Origin: Azomonas macrocytogenes
Lineage (GTDB): Bacteria; Pseudomonadota; Gammaproteobacteria; Pseudomonadales; Pseudomonadaceae
Length of the DNA: 64,000 bases
Direction of reading: 5' to 3'
NCBI RefSeq assembly: GCF_014191985.1
Contig: NZ_JACHXI010000007.1
Span: forward strand, 1 to 64,000
Shown here: in pieces, positions 18,434 through 27,938 of the stretch
Layout of the letters: every line of letters begins with the position of its first letter
How positions within the stretch are numbered: the stretch's first letter is position 1
Position numbers and translations under genes: made by a program
Notes under the pieces: model-generated
Databases searched by the model: none
Told to the model about the DNA's origin: nothing
The model's input: only the letters and a program-made list of their open reading frames with translations

Positions 18434-18858
18434 GAGTGTTTTCCTCTACTCGTTATGGTGACTGGCGGCGACAGACCGTCCGTCGATTTGGTCTCTTGCA
18501 TTCGAAGACAGTTCAACTGCCGGAAAGCACCGGTTTTCCGGAAATCACTGTTTGATTCACTGCGGCATGGGTCGCGATAATCGAAGCGGCAGCCAAGCAT
18601 ACCCCATGAATATAGCGGTCCTGCTGCCGAGTGTAGACTCAGCGGCACACTATCATCGCCATGCAGCCGTTGTGCCGGACCGGCAGACTCGCTTGTCGTG
18701 TGTTCTGAAGCCGTAAAGGGAAATGCTGACCAGGGTTGATACGGGTACTGGCATCTGGTCTCTGTCGGCATGCGCGATTGCCCGATGGACATACACTGGG
18801 CAATCGCGACACGCCATTAAGGACTGAAGAAACATTACGAAAGCCAGGGAAGAGCGCT
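18434..18858. other. Divergent promoter region between aatJ and a LuxR-type regulator gene
   Basis: About 425 bases without a gene. It holds a perfect 7-bp inverted repeat, CCGGAAA and TTTCCGG (18520-18526, 18535-18541), which could be an operator, and the sigma-54-like sequence listed separately. No coding frame here has a ribosome-binding site. Confidence 0.45.
18662..18678 (-). promoter_or_regulatory. Possible sigma-54 promoter for aatJQMP
   Basis: On the minus strand CCGGCACAACGGCTGCA has GG and GC separated by exactly ten bases, the -24/-12 geometry of sigma-54, and resembles TGGCACG-N4-TTGC with three mismatches. Transcription would begin about 215 bases before aatJ. Sigma-54 control is known for this operon in other pseudomonads; the site itself is a guess. 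Confidence 0.28.
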
Positions 18859-19950
18859 TTGAACAAGGAAATGCAGTACGACGAGCTGGTTGCTCTTACT
18901 TACGAGTGCGTGCTGGACGAAGGGGCCTGGGTGCGACTACTGGCGAGTCTGGCATCGGCGACGGGGCGAGCTCATTCCACTATTTTGTTTTGGAACAGTA
19001 AAACCGGCGAGATGCCGCGGATAGATGTCGGGCACTGCCCGATCGATGCCGTGGCTGCCTATAACACCTACTATGCAACGCTTGATCCCTGTCGGAATTT
19101 CATGGCTCCTCGCCGTGCCGGACACTGGTATCACGATGTCGAGGAGTTCGGGGCCAGGCGTATTGCCGGCGACCAGTTCTATCAGGATTTCATGAGGCCT
19201 TATGGCATGGGTGGAATTTCCTGCATCAAGCTGTATGAACTCGACAATCGCGGAGCCTATCTATCCCTGCTTTCAGCCATCAATGCCGCTGTGCCGGGCC
19301 AGGAACAGCAGCAACTGCTGCAACGGCTATCCCGTCATCTGGTGATGGCCGGGCGTTTGTTCGAGCATGTCCAGCAACTGGAGCTGGGCATCGGCAAACG
19401 TGATCTACTGCTGAACCAGCACCGGACGCCACTCTGGCTGGTGGATGCCCAAGGCCAACTATTCTTTTGCAACCATGCCGCCGAGCAGCATTTGCGCGAG
19501 CCGGCATTTCCCCTGTATCTGCGCCAGAACCAGCTGCTGGCGCGTCAGTCCGCCAGCGTGCTGAGGGCCATGATCCAGGTCGCTGGCGGTAAGCAGGGGC
19601 CCGCTCGGGCTGGCTGGTTGCGTCTGTCCGATAACGGGTGCCGCGAGTTACTGATCACGCCTGTGAATGCCGAGACCCGCTTCAATCTGCCGTTCCAGAA
19701 GCCACTGGTGATGGTTGCCCTGCTGGAGAATCGGCCCCGAATGCAATTGCTGGTCGACCTGTTTCGGTTGACCTCGGCCGAGATCCGGCTGGCCGAGTTG
19801 ATCGCTCAGGGCCTTCCCCCCGAGGAATGCGCTGCACGCCTGGGTATCTCGATCAATACCGTACGCACCCAACTGCGCAGCCTGTTCCGCAAGACCGAGA
19901 CTGAACGGCAGGTAGAGTTGGTGGGATTGTTCGCTCGCCTGGGTGCCTGA
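18859..19950 (+). CDS. LuxR-type HTH transcriptional regulator
   Basis: About 363 residues. The C-terminal 60 residues are a LuxR/GerE helix-turn-helix (LTSAEIRLAELIAQGLPPEE, then LGISINTVRTQLRSLFRKT). The N-terminal 280 residues have no acyl-homoserine lactone domain that I recognise; the middle has a PAS-like stretch (LLNQHRTPLWLVDAQGQLFF). TTG 18859 is preferred as the start because AGGGA lies eight bases upstream; ATG 18871 has its AAGGA too close. It is divergent from the aat operon and may regulate it or itself; the ligand and targets are unknown. Confidence 0.8.
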   Translation: MNKEMQYDELVALTYECVLDEGAWVRLLASLASATGRAHSTILFWNSKTGEMPRIDVGHCPIDAVAAYNTYYATLDPCRNFMAPRRAGHWYHDVEEFGARRIAGDQFYQDFMRPYGMGGISCIKLYELDNRGAYLSLLSAINAAVPGQEQQQLLQRLSRHLVMAGRLFEHVQQLELGIGKRDLLLNQHRTPLWLVDAQGQLFFCNHAAEQHLREPAFPLYLRQNQLLARQSASVLRAMIQVAGGKQGPARAGWLRLSDNGCRELLITPVNAETRFNLPFQKPLVMVALLENRPRMQLLVDLFRLTSAEIRLAELIAQGLPPEECAARLGISINTVRTQLRSLFRKTETERQVELVGLFARLGA

Positions 19951-20076
19951 CAACCAGGCTCTGTGCCAGTAAGGCGATGACTGTGCGACGCAATTGCTGC
20001 ATGCAGAGCCGGTTCGTCGTGCCTGAACCTTCGACTGGCTGGCGACATGCCTGCCCGTGCCCGGGGTGCCGGTCGG

Positions 20077-20105
20077 CTGTAATCTTTTTGTCATATTTCG
20101 GTCAT
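20077..20105 (+). promoter_or_regulatory. Pho box upstream of pstS (three 7-mers)
   Basis: CTGTAAT, TTGTCAT and CGGTCAT are spaced by four bases each, the 11-base periodicity of PhoB sites (consensus CTGTCAT-N4-CTGTCAT). It lies about 70 bases before pstS, where PhoB would replace the -35 contact. Confidence 0.85.
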
Positions 20106-20174
20106 AGAGTCTTCACGGGGCCTGCCGATACTGGCTGCCAATGACCTGTTACATCCCCGCAAGGAGCAAGGTGA

Positions 20175-21146
20175 ATGAAGCTGAACCGTTTGATGGCGAC
20201 CCTGACTTTCGTCGCAGCCGGGATTGTCTCTGCCAGTGCCAGCGCCGCCGTCGATCCGGCGCTGAAGAGCTATGAAAAGACCTCCGGTGTTTCCGGCAAC
20301 CTCTCCAGTGTCGGCTCCGATTCCCTGGCTAACCTGATGACGCTCTGGGCCGAAGAGTTCAAACGCACCTATCCGAACGTAAATGTGCAGATCCAGGCCG
20401 CCGGTTCTTCCACCGCGCCGCCGGCACTGACCGAAGGGACCGCCAACCTGGGTCCGATGAGCCGCGCGATGAAGGATAACGAGCTGCAGGCCTTCGAGCA
20501 CAAGTATGGCTACAAGCCGACCGCGATTCCGGTCGCCATCGATGCCCTTGCCGTGTTCGTCCACAAGGACAACCCGATCAAGAGCCTGGATATCAAACAG
20601 GTCGATGCAATTTTCTCCAATACCCGTCTGTGCGGCGGCGAAAAGGACCTCAAGACCTGGGGCGACCTGGGCCTGAGCGGCGAATGGGCCAGCAAGCCGA
20701 TCCAGCTGTTCGGTCGTAACTCGGTCTCCGGTACCTACGGCTACTTCAAGGAAGAAGCGCTGTGCAAGGGTGACTTCAAGGCCAACGTGAACGAGCAACC
20801 GGGTTCGGCTTCGGTGGTGCAGTCCATCTCCGGCACCGTCAATGCCATCGGCTATTCGGGTATCGGTTACCGCACTGCCAGCGTGCGCGCCGTGCCGCTG
20901 GTGGCCAAGAAAGGTGGGGAAATCGAAGAGGCCAGCGAGGCCAATGCCCTGTCCGGCAAGTATCCGCTGGCCCGCTTCTTCTATGTCTATGTGAACAAGG
21001 CGCCGAACAAGCCCTTGAGCCCGCTCGAAGCTGAATTCGCCAAGCTGGTGCTTTCCAAACAAGGCCAGGAAGTGGTCGTCAAGGACGGCTATATTCCGCT
21101 GCCGAAGAAAGTAGTCGACAAGACCCTGAAAGACCTGGGGTTATAA
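20175..21146 (+). CDS. pstS: Phosphate ABC transporter substrate-binding protein
   Basis: A 323-residue periplasmic phosphate-binding protein with a 24-residue signal peptide ending ASASAAVDP. It is the Pseudomonas type of Pst[18 protein letters not shown], the phosphate-binding loop [22 protein letters not shown] and [12 protein letters not shown] are visible. AAGGAG is nine bases upstream of the ATG. It has its own Pho box and a hairpin after its stop codon, so it can be expressed far above the membrane components. Confidence 0.95.
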   Translation: MKLNRLMATLTFVAAGIVSASASAAVDPALKSYEKTSGVSGNLSSVGSDSLANLMTLWAEEFKRTYPNVNVQIQAAGSSTAPPALTEGTANLGPMSRAMKDNELQAFEHKYGYKPTAIPVAIDALAVFVHKDNPIKSLDIKQVDAIFSNTRLCGGEKDLKTWGDLGLSGEWASKPIQLFGRNSVSGTYGYFKEEALCKGDFKANVNEQPGSASVVQSISGTVNAIGYSGIGYRTASVRAVPLVAKKGGEIEEASEANALSGKYPLARFFYVYVNKAPNKPLSPLEAEFAKLVLSKQGQEVVVKDGYIPLPKKVVDKTLKDLGL

Positions 21147-21156
21147 TGTCTGACCC

Positions 21157-21188
21157 GGCCCCATCGGCAGCGATGGGGCCAGCGTTTT
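21157..21188 (+). terminator. Terminator or attenuator after pstS
   Basis: A perfect 10-bp GC-rich stem (21157-21166 with 21171-21180) with a 4-base loop, followed after a few bases by TTTT. It would reduce read-through from pstS into pstC. Confidence 0.6.
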
Positions 21189-21234
21189 GCCCACTGGCAT
21201 CCTTGATGTCAGGGGGCTTTTTCATGCTTGAGTA

Positions 21235-21252
21235 CTGTAACTTTTCTGTCAT
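21235..21252 (+). promoter_or_regulatory. Second Pho box, upstream of pstC
   Basis: CTGTAAC-TTTT-CTGTCAT, two PhoB half sites at the exact 11-base period, the second identical to consensus. It lies about 50 bases before the pstC start and gives pstCAB-phoU its own PhoB-controlled promoter. Confidence 0.85.
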
Positions 21253-21300
21253 GTACCCGATCTACATCGACCATTCCGAATCCAGCCTGGGACTTTTGGC

Positions 21301-23586
21301 ATGACTAACCTGGCTAACGAACACATGGATGCCCGGCCAAGCACCAACCGGCTGGATTTCAATACGCCGGCCCTGCGGCGCCAACGCCGGATCCGCACGC
21401 TCAAAGACCGCTTCGCTCGCTGGTATATCACCATCGGTGGAATGGCTGTCCTGGCGGCCATTACCCTGATCTTCTTCTATCTTGGGCAGGTGGTGATGCC
21501 GATGTTTCAAGGGGCGAAGATCGCCTCCCATGAATCGATCAAGCCGGCCTGGCTGGCGGCGGCCGGCGAGCCCTTGCTGCTGAGCGTGGAAGAGCAGAAT
21601 CAGGTCGCCATGCGCCTGGGCAAGGACGGTCAGATACAGTTCTTCGATGTCACCAGCGGTGAATCCATCGCCCGCATGGCCCTGCCGTTGCCGGAGGGTA
21701 CCCAAGTCGTTTCGTTCGGCGAGGATACGCCCGGCAGCCATCGTCTGGTTCTCGGCCTGAGCAACGGTCAGGCGCTGGTGGTCCAGCATGACTATAAGGT
21801 CACCTATCCAGATAATCGCAGAGCCATCACTCCGCAGCTTTCCTATCCTTTCGGCCAGGTACCCATCAGCCTCGACACGCAGGGGCGTCCGCTCGAACAG
21901 ATCGGTTTCAGTGTGAATGGTTCCTCTCTGGTGCTGGCTGCTGCGACCGGCACTCAGTTGCATGCGCTGAGCCTTTCCAGCACTGAGAATCTGCTGACCG
22001 GCGAGACCAGCATCGATGAGGAACGTCTGGAGCTGCCGCAACTGGCCGAGCCTATCGAAAGCATCCTGGTCGATCCGCGCCAGCAATGGCTGTATGCCTT
22101 TCATGGCAACACGCACGTGAACGTCATAGACCTGAACCGCAAGCAGCTCAACGGCCGTTACACGCTGACCAGTGCGGGCGCAGTTACCACTGCCAGTCCG
22201 CTGCTGGGCGGGATCTCGCTGATGGTTGGCGACTCGGCCGGTACCATCGGCCAGTGGTTCATGGTGCGCGATGCCAACGGCAAACCCGAACTGAAGCTGA
22301 TCCGCAGCTTCAACCTGGCGGGCAAGCCGATTGTCCAGATCATTCCCGAACAGCGCCGCAAGGGTTTCCTGGCGCTGGATTCGGCGGGCAATCTGGGTAT
22401 CTTCCATAGTACCGCCCACCGCACCTTGCTGGTCGAGCCGATCACGGATGCTGAAAACACCGCGCTCGGTACGTTGTCGCCGCGCGCCGATCTGCTGCTG
22501 GTGGAAAACGGCGGGCAATTCCGCCGGATCGATATCCACAACCCGCACCCGGAAATTTCCTGGAGTGCCCTGTGGGGCAAAGTCTGGTACGAGAGCTACG
22601 ACCAGCCGCGCTACGTTTGGCAGTCCACTGCGGCCAATACCGATTTCGAACCCAAACTGAGCCTGGCGCCGCTGGCCTTCGGCACCCTGAAGGCAGCCTT
22701 CTACGCCATGTTGCTGGCTGCACCGCTGGCGATTTGCGCGGCGATCTACACGGCCTACTTCATGGCGCCGACGATGCGCCGCAAGGTCAAGCCGGTCATC
22801 GAATTGATGGAAGCGTTACCGACGGTCATCCTCGGTTTCTTCGCCGGCCTGTTTCTGGCGCCCTATGTGGAAAGCAACCTGCCAGGCATCTTCAGCCTGT
22901 TGCTGCTGACGCCGCTCGGTATCCTGTGCGCCGCCTGGCTATGGAGCCGTGCACCGGAAAGCCTGCGCCTGCGAGTGCCGGACGGTTGGGAAAGCGCGCT
23001 GCTGATGCCGGTGGTGTTGCTGGTGGGCTTCTTCTCGCTGTCCATGAGCGGTTACCTGGAAAACTGGTTCTTCGGTGGCGACATGCGCCTGTGGCTGACC
23101 AACGACATGGGCATTCCCTTCGACCAGCGCAATGCCCTGGTAGTGGGGCTGGCCATGGGTTTTGCGGTGATCCCGAACATTTATTCGATCGCCGAAGACG
23201 CCATTTTCAGCGTCCCCCGGAGCCTGACCCTGGGCTCGCTGGCGCTGGGTGCCACACCCTGGCAGAGCCTGAGCCGCGTGGTGATTCTCACCGCCAGCCC
23301 GGGCATCTTCTCGGCATTGATGATTGGCATGGGCCGTGCGGTCGGCGAGACCATGATCGTGCTGATGGCCACCGGCAACACGCCGATCATGGATATGAAT
23401 ATCTTCGAAGGTCTGCGCACCCTGGCGGCTAACGTCGCGGTGGAAATGCCCGAATCCGAAGTTGGCAGCAGCCATTACCGCGTGTTGTTCCTGGCGGCAC
23501 TGGTACTGCTGACCTTCACTTTCGTGATGAACACGCTGGCAGAGCTGATTCGTCAGCGTCTGCGCGGCAAATATGCATCGCTCTGA
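21301..23586 (+). CDS. pstC: Phosphate ABC transporter permease PstC, long form
   Basis: A 761-residue permease. After a cytoplasmic N-terminus one helix (about 45-67) leads to a periplasmic region of nearly 390 residues with repeated beta-rich, propeller-like blocks, and then the canonical permease domain from about residue 455 with six helices, the EAA loop and the IGMGRAVGETM segment. The long periplasmic insert is typical of Pseudomonas PstC and absent from E. coli PstC. The ribosome-binding site before ATG 21301 is weak; ATG 21325 is possible. The gene is followed by pstA, whose start lies 13 bases after the stop. Confidence 0.93.
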   Translation: MTNLANEHMDARPSTNRLDFNTPALRRQRRIRTLKDRFARWYITIGGMAVLAAITLIFFYLGQVVMPMFQGAKIASHESIKPAWLAAAGEPLLLSVEEQNQVAMRLGKDGQIQFFDVTSGESIARMALPLPEGTQVVSFGEDTPGSHRLVLGLSNGQALVVQHDYKVTYPDNRRAITPQLSYPFGQVPISLDTQGRPLEQIGFSVNGSSLVLAAATGTQLHALSLSSTENLLTGETSIDEERLELPQLAEPIESILVDPRQQWLYAFHGNTHVNVIDLNRKQLNGRYTLTSAGAVTTASPLLGGISLMVGDSAGTIGQWFMVRDANGKPELKLIRSFNLAGKPIVQIIPEQRRKGFLALDSAGNLGIFHSTAHRTLLVEPITDAENTALGTLSPRADLLLVENGGQFRRIDIHNPHPEISWSALWGKVWYESYDQPRYVWQSTAANTDFEPKLSLAPLAFGTLKAAFYAMLLAAPLAICAAIYTAYFMAPTMRRKVKPVIELMEALPTVILGFFAGLFLAPYVESNLPGIFSLLLLTPLGILCAAWLWSRAPESLRLRVPDGWESALLMPVVLLVGFFSLSMSGYLENWFFGGDMRLWLTNDMGIPFDQRNALVVGLAMGFAVIPNIYSIAEDAIFSVPRSLTLGSLALGATPWQSLSRVVILTASPGIFSALMIGMGRAVGETMIVLMATGNTPIMDMNIFEGLRTLAANVAVEMPESEVGSSHYRVLFLAALVLLTFTFVMNTLAELIRQRLRGKYASL

Positions 23587-23599
23587 GGCAGGGAAGCTT

Positions 23600-25276
23600 A
23601 TGTCCGCAAAGCAGAAAGACCTGAAAACCTGGTTCAGGAGCGGTGCCCCCTGGATCTGGATGAATGCCGGGGCGGTGACCATCGCCGTACTCATGACGCT
23701 GGGCCTGCTGTCGTTGATCGCCGTACGCGGCCTGGGGCATTTCTGGCCAGCTGATGTCATCGAGGCTGAATACCGTGTGCCGGGTCAGGAGAGCCGCTTG
23801 ATTGCCGGCGAGGTGGTCGAGGCGGAACAGGTGCCGCGTGCGCGCCTGGCTGCTTCCGGCCTGCCGGTAGAAGCCGTGGGTGGTGAATTCATGACCCGCG
23901 AGTTGCTCAAGGTCGGCAACCGGGAAATCTACGGCGCCGATTTCACCTGGCTGATCGGCGAATGGCTGAGCAATCAGCAGAAACCGGATGGTCTGGTCGT
24001 CCTGGAGCGCCGCGAGTGGGGCAATTTCTACGGTTATCCACTGGCGCTCAAGGAAAACGGCCAGGTGGTTGCCGAAGGCGCCGCAATCATGCCCGAGCTG
24101 TTGAAGCGTATCGAGCGAACCAACGAACTGATCGAGCGACTCGCCATTCTTGAACGGGGCGACATCGGCCATATCAACCATGGCCTGGAACGACTGCGTC
24201 TGGAGCGTCGTTCGCTGGAACTGAAAGGCCGCTTGGATGCGGCTGTCGAAGCCGATCTCCAGGCCCGGCGGGCCGAATGGGATATCCGCTACCAGGCGTT
24301 GGAGTCGCAACTGACGGAACTGCACCGCGAGTTGTCCCGCGACAGCATGACGATGCGCACTACCGATGGTCGCGAGCAGGAAATCCAGGTCGCCAAGATC
24401 GTGCGCGCCTTCCAGCCGAACGCCATGTCGCTGCCGGCGAAACTGGGCCATTATTTCGTCAAGCTCTGGGAATTCGTCAGCGACGAGCCACGCGAGGCGA
24501 ACACCGAAGGCGGGGTCTTCCCGGCGATCTTCGGTACGGTGCTGATGACCCTGATCATGGCAGTGATCGTCACGCCATTCGGGGTGGTCGCGGCCGTCTA
24601 CCTGCGCGAATATGCCAAGCAAGGCTGGCTGACCCGCGTAATCCGCATTGCGGTGAACAACCTGGCCGGCGTACCGGCAATTGTCTACGGTGTGTTCGGC
24701 CTGGGCTTCTTCGTCTACGTGTTGGGCGGCTCCATCGATCGCTTGTTCTTCCCCGAAGCCTTGCCGGCACCGACCTTTGGCACGCCGGGCCTGATGTGGG
24801 CATCGGTGACCCTGGCGATCCTGACCCTGCCAGTGGTGATCGTCGCTACCGAAGAAGGTCTGGCGCGCATCCCGCGGATGATCCGCGAAGGTTCGCTGGC
24901 GCTTGGCGCGACCAAGTCGGAAACCCTCTGGCGCGTGGTCATCCCCATGGCCAGCCCGGCGATGATGACTGGCCTGATTCTGGCTGTGGCGCGTGCTGCC
25001 GGCGAAGTAGCGCCGCTGATGCTGGTCGGGGTGGTCAAGCTGGCACCGTCGCTGCCACTGAATGGCAACTACCCGTACCTACACCTGGACCAGAAGATCA
25101 TGCACCTGGGCTTCCATATCTACGACGTCGGTTTCCAGAGCCCCAATGTCGAGGCTGCGCGTCCGCTGGTCTACGCTACGGCACTGCTGCTGGTGCTGGT
25201 TATCGCGTTGTTGAACCTGTCGGCGGTCTATATCCGCAACCACCTGCGGGAAAAGTACAAAGCTCTGGACCACTAA
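23600..25276 (+). CDS. pstA: Phosphate ABC transporter permease PstA, long form
   Basis: A 558-residue permease from ATG 23600, chosen for the AGGGA six bases upstream. A first helix at about 28-52 is followed by a periplasmic region of some 250 residues that includes a probable coiled coil (about 165-250, rich in Glu, Arg and Leu: [16 protein letters not shown]), and then the PstA permease domain from residue 300 with [15 protein letters not shown] and [12 protein letters not shown]. The extra periplasmic part matches the long PstC and is a Pseudomonas feature. Confidence 0.93.
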   Translation: MSAKQKDLKTWFRSGAPWIWMNAGAVTIAVLMTLGLLSLIAVRGLGHFWPADVIEAEYRVPGQESRLIAGEVVEAEQVPRARLAASGLPVEAVGGEFMTRELLKVGNREIYGADFTWLIGEWLSNQQKPDGLVVLERREWGNFYGYPLALKENGQVVAEGAAIMPELLKRIERTNELIERLAILERGDIGHINHGLERLRLERRSLELKGRLDAAVEADLQARRAEWDIRYQALESQLTELHRELSRDSMTMRTTDGREQEIQVAKIVRAFQPNAMSLPAKLGHYFVKLWEFVSDEPREANTEGGVFPAIFGTVLMTLIMAVIVTPFGVVAAVYLREYAKQGWLTRVIRIAVNNLAGVPAIVYGVFGLGFFVYVLGGSIDRLFFPEALPAPTFGTPGLMWASVTLAILTLPVVIVATEEGLARIPRMIREGSLALGATKSETLWRVVIPMASPAMMTGLILAVARAAGEVAPLMLVGVVKLAPSLPLNGNYPYLHLDQKIMHLGFHIYDVGFQSPNVEAARPLVYATALLLVLVIALLNLSAVYIRNHLREKYKALDH

Positions 25277-25294
25277 ACCAGGAGTCGGATAACG

Positions 25295-25344
25295 CGCTGG
25301 AGGCTGGACGAGTCGCTTTTTCGTCCAACCGCCAGCCTCCAGCG
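25295..25344. repeat. Long palindrome between pstA and pstB
   Basis: A 13-bp perfect inverted repeat (25295-25307 with 25332-25344), with an inner alternative arm TGGACGA/TCGTCCA and CTTTTTCGTCCA in the loop side. It lies just before the pstB ribosome-binding site. It is related in sequence and layout to the palindrome before phoU. Confidence 0.75.
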
Positions 25345-25362
25345 ACCTACGGAGGTATTCTC

Positions 25363-26193
25363 ATGTCAGAAATGTCCAGCCACGGCATCGACATCTCCGC
25401 TCTCGGGCGGGACAAGCGCAATCTGAATCTGGAAAGCGAGTCGGTAGCCATCCAGGTCAATCACCTGAACCTGTTCTACGGACACAAGCAGGCGCTGTTC
25501 GATGTCTGCATGCCGATCTCCCGGCAGCGCGTGACGGCCTTCATCGGTCCGTCCGGTTGCGGCAAGTCCACGCTCTTGCGCTGTTTCAACCGGATGAACG
25601 ATCTGGTCGACGGTTGTCGCATCGAGGGTGAGATCAATCTCGACGGTCACAACATCTACCGCAAAGGTGAAGATGTGACCGATCTGCGCCGGCGGGTCGG
25701 CATGGTATTCCAGAAGCCCAATCCGTTTCCCAAGAGCATCTACGAGAATGTGATCTACGGTCTGCGCATCCAGGGTATCAAGCAGAAGCGCGTGCTCGAC
25801 GAAACCGTCGAATGGGCGCTCAAGGGCGCAGCGCTGTGGGACGAAGTGAAGGATCGCCTGCACGAGTCGGCACTGGGCTTGTCCGGCGGCCAACAGCAGC
25901 GCCTGGTGATTGCTCGTACCATCGCCGTGCAGCCGGAAGTACTGCTGCTCGACGAACCCAGCTCAGCGCTCGATCCGATCTCCTCGCTCAAGGTCGAGGA
26001 GCTGATCTACGAGCTGAAATCCAAGTACACCATCGTCATCGTCACCCACAACATGCAGCAGGCAGCGCGGGTGTCCGACTACACGGCCTTCATGTACATG
26101 GGCAAGCTGATCGAATACGGCGACACCGATACGCTGTTCACCAATCCGGCGAAGAAGCAGACGGAAGACTACATCACGGGCCGTTACGGTTAA
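25363..26193 (+). CDS. pstB: Phosphate ABC transporter ATP-binding protein
   Basis: A 276-residue ABC ATPase from ATG 25363 with GGAGG seven bases upstream. Walker [10 protein letters not shown] is at residues 62-70, the PstB-specific [16 protein letters not shown] follows the Q-loop, the signature is [14 protein letters not shown] and Walker B is [13 protein letters not shown]. It powers phosphate import through PstC-PstA and, with PhoU, links transport to PhoR signalling. The open frame runs upstream through pstA in another frame and is not coding there. Confidence 0.96.
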   Translation: MSEMSSHGIDISALGRDKRNLNLESESVAIQVNHLNLFYGHKQALFDVCMPISRQRVTAFIGPSGCGKSTLLRCFNRMNDLVDGCRIEGEINLDGHNIYRKGEDVTDLRRRVGMVFQKPNPFPKSIYENVIYGLRIQGIKQKRVLDETVEWALKGAALWDEVKDRLHESALGLSGGQQQRLVIARTIAVQPEVLLLDEPSSALDPISSLKVEELIYELKSKYTIVIVTHNMQQAARVSDYTAFMYMGKLIEYGDTDTLFTNPAKKQTEDYITGRYG

Positions 26194-26216
26194 CGGTAAC
26201 AGCACGATCAAAGGCG

Positions 26217-26270
26217 CTGGCGGCTGAAGGTTGGGCGAAGCGGCTTTTTCGTCCAGCCTTCAGCCGCCAG
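26217..26270. repeat. Long palindrome between pstB and phoU
   Basis: A 14-bp perfect inverted repeat (26217-26230 with 26257-26270) that continues inward with two wobble pairs to about 22 bp. It shares CTTTTTCGTCCA and the general arms with the palindrome at 25295-25344. It leaves the phoU ribosome-binding site free about 15 bases downstream. Confidence 0.75.
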
Positions 26271-26297
26271 TCTTCAACGGCTCTTGGAGTTTTGACG

Positions 26298-27029
26298 ATG
26301 AACAAAGACAGCCACACGCAACATATTTCCCAGCAGTTCAACACCGAGCTGGAAGAGGTTCGCAGCCATCTGCTGGCCATGGGCGGTCTGGTCGAGAAGC
26401 AGGTGAACGATGCCGTCAATGCGCTGATCCAGGCTGACTCGGGGCTGGCCGAGCAGGTGCGGGACATTGATGACCAGATCAACCTGATGGAGCGCAACAT
26501 CGACGAGGAATGCGTACGCATCCTCGCCCGGCGCCAGCCGGCGGCGTCGGATCTGCGCTTGATCATCAGCATTTCCAAATCGGTGATCGACCTGGAGCGG
26601 ATCGGCGACGAGGCGACCAAGATTGCCAAACGCGCCATCCTGCTGAGCGAGGAGGGCGAGGCACCGCGTGGCTACGTGGAGGTTCGTCATATCGGCGAGC
26701 AGGTGCGCAAGATGGTGCAGGAAGCATTGGACTCCTTTGCCCGCTTCGACGCCGAACTGGCATTGTCGGTCGTGCAGTACGACAAGAATGTCGACCGCGA
26801 GTACAAGACGGCCCTGCGCGAACTGGCGACCTACATGATGGAAGACCCGCGCTCGATCTCTCGCGTGCTCAACGTGATCTGGGCACTGCGTTCACTGGAG
26901 CGGATCGGTGACCATGCACGCAATATCGCCCAGCTGGTCATCTACCTGATTCGTGGCACCGATGTCCGTCATATGAAAATGGAAGAAAAGCGCAAAGAGG
27001 TCGAGGGCATCCTGCAAGACAAGGCTTGA
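26298..27029 (+). CDS. phoU: Phosphate signalling protein PhoU
   Basis: A 243-residue cytoplasmic all-helical protein made of two PhoU repeats; the metal-binding motif ExxxD appears in each half (for example DLERIGDEATKIAKRA and SLERIGDHARNIAQLV). It inhibits PhoR when phosphate is plentiful and restrains the Pst transporter. ATG 26298 has GGAG eight bases upstream. It is the last gene of the pst operon; hairpins follow at 27101-27174. Confidence 0.96.
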   Translation: MNKDSHTQHISQQFNTELEEVRSHLLAMGGLVEKQVNDAVNALIQADSGLAEQVRDIDDQINLMERNIDEECVRILARRQPAASDLRLIISISKSVIDLERIGDEATKIAKRAILLSEEGEAPRGYVEVRHIGEQVRKMVQEALDSFARFDAELALSVVQYDKNVDREYKTALRELATYMMEDPRSISRVLNVIWALRSLERIGDHARNIAQLVIYLIRGTDVRHMKMEEKRKEVEGILQDKA

Positions 27030-27100
27030 GCTGGGCCTTGTGCCGATACCAGGGAGTCTCTGCAGCCATGCAGGTCATCCCTGAACCGGGAGTCTGCCTT

Positions 27101-27174
27101 GAAGCGGGGTGCCGATAGCCAGACACCCCGCTTCACCCGAAATCCAAGGCCTTGAGGCAAGGATTCGGGGTGGC
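27101..27174. terminator. Two consecutive hairpins between phoU and the convergent gene
   Basis: The first is a perfect 11-bp stem (27101-27111 with 27124-27134). The second pairs CCCGAAATCC at 27135-27144 region with GGATTCGGG near 27165-27174, with one bulge. They sit between convergent genes and probably form a two-way transcription end, although no T run follows. Confidence 0.45.
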
Positions 27175-27179
27175 AGCGG

Positions 27180-27680
27180 TCACTCGACCAGTGGAATATC
27201 GCGAGTGTTGGCCAGCAGGCTGATGGCGTCGAGCTGATCTTCTATTTGCAGGAAGCGCAGTGAGCGCTTCGGCGAGACTTCCTTGGCAATACGCTTGGCA
27301 TATTTTTCTTTCAGCTCCTGGCGATCGTCCTGCAGATCGAGCAGCCTTTTCTGCAGCTTGGCGGCGGTTTCGTCATTCACCGAATCCGTATCGTAGACGC
27401 GAGCATAGTCGAGTATCAGGGCGATGGCCTCCTTGCTCAGCTTGTCCGCCTCGGTGCGATAGGTGTTGTAGATCGGCCAGAATGCCTCGCCCTCCTGGGC
27501 AGACAGATTCATGTTGGCCTCGACGATCTGCTTGCGCCGATAGTCGATGTCGGCGATCCGATTCTGGATGGCGGACTTGTTTTCCTGCATGACTTGCTTG
27601 GTGGTCGGCTCGTCGTCGGCGACGGCGAACAGGGGCAGGCTGGCAAAGGCGAGCAGGGCGAAGAGAGAGCGCTTGGACAT
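27180..27680 (-). CDS. Periplasmic helical protein, unknown function
   Basis: A 166-residue protein with a signal peptide (cleavage near AVA-DDEP, residue 21). The mature part is predicted almost entirely helical and charged, with heptad-like runs (KLQKRLLDLQDDRQELKEKY), so a coiled coil or helical hairpin is likely. It corresponds by position to the conserved hypothetical gene beside phoU in P. aeruginosa (PA5364 region). No function is known to me. It is convergent with phoU. Confidence 0.75.
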   Translation of the reverse strand: MSKRSLFALLAFASLPLFAVADDEPTTKQVMQENKSAIQNRIADIDYRRKQIVEANMNLSAQEGEAFWPIYNTYRTEADKLSKEAIALILDYARVYDTDSVNDETAAKLQKRLLDLQDDRQELKEKYAKRIAKEVSPKRSLRFLQIEDQLDAISLLANTRDIPLVE

Positions 27681-27938
27681 GCGGGTTCCTTGTTTACGGA
27701 TAAGATCTTTCAGTGATTTACGGTAGATAGTCTAGATCGCCTTGGGCGACTGGTTGGCTGACTTTGGTTGGGTTGTGCGGTAATGACTGATTCAGCATGG
27801 CCGATGGGCATGACGCTTTGGGCGTCTTGAAAAACGGTGAAAGAACGACCGACTTCACATTGGGAGCGTCGGTCGCTCGCCTGGAGCTGATGGCGCTGTT
27901 AGTGTCCGCTGCGAATTTTCAACCTTCAGATTGCAGTC

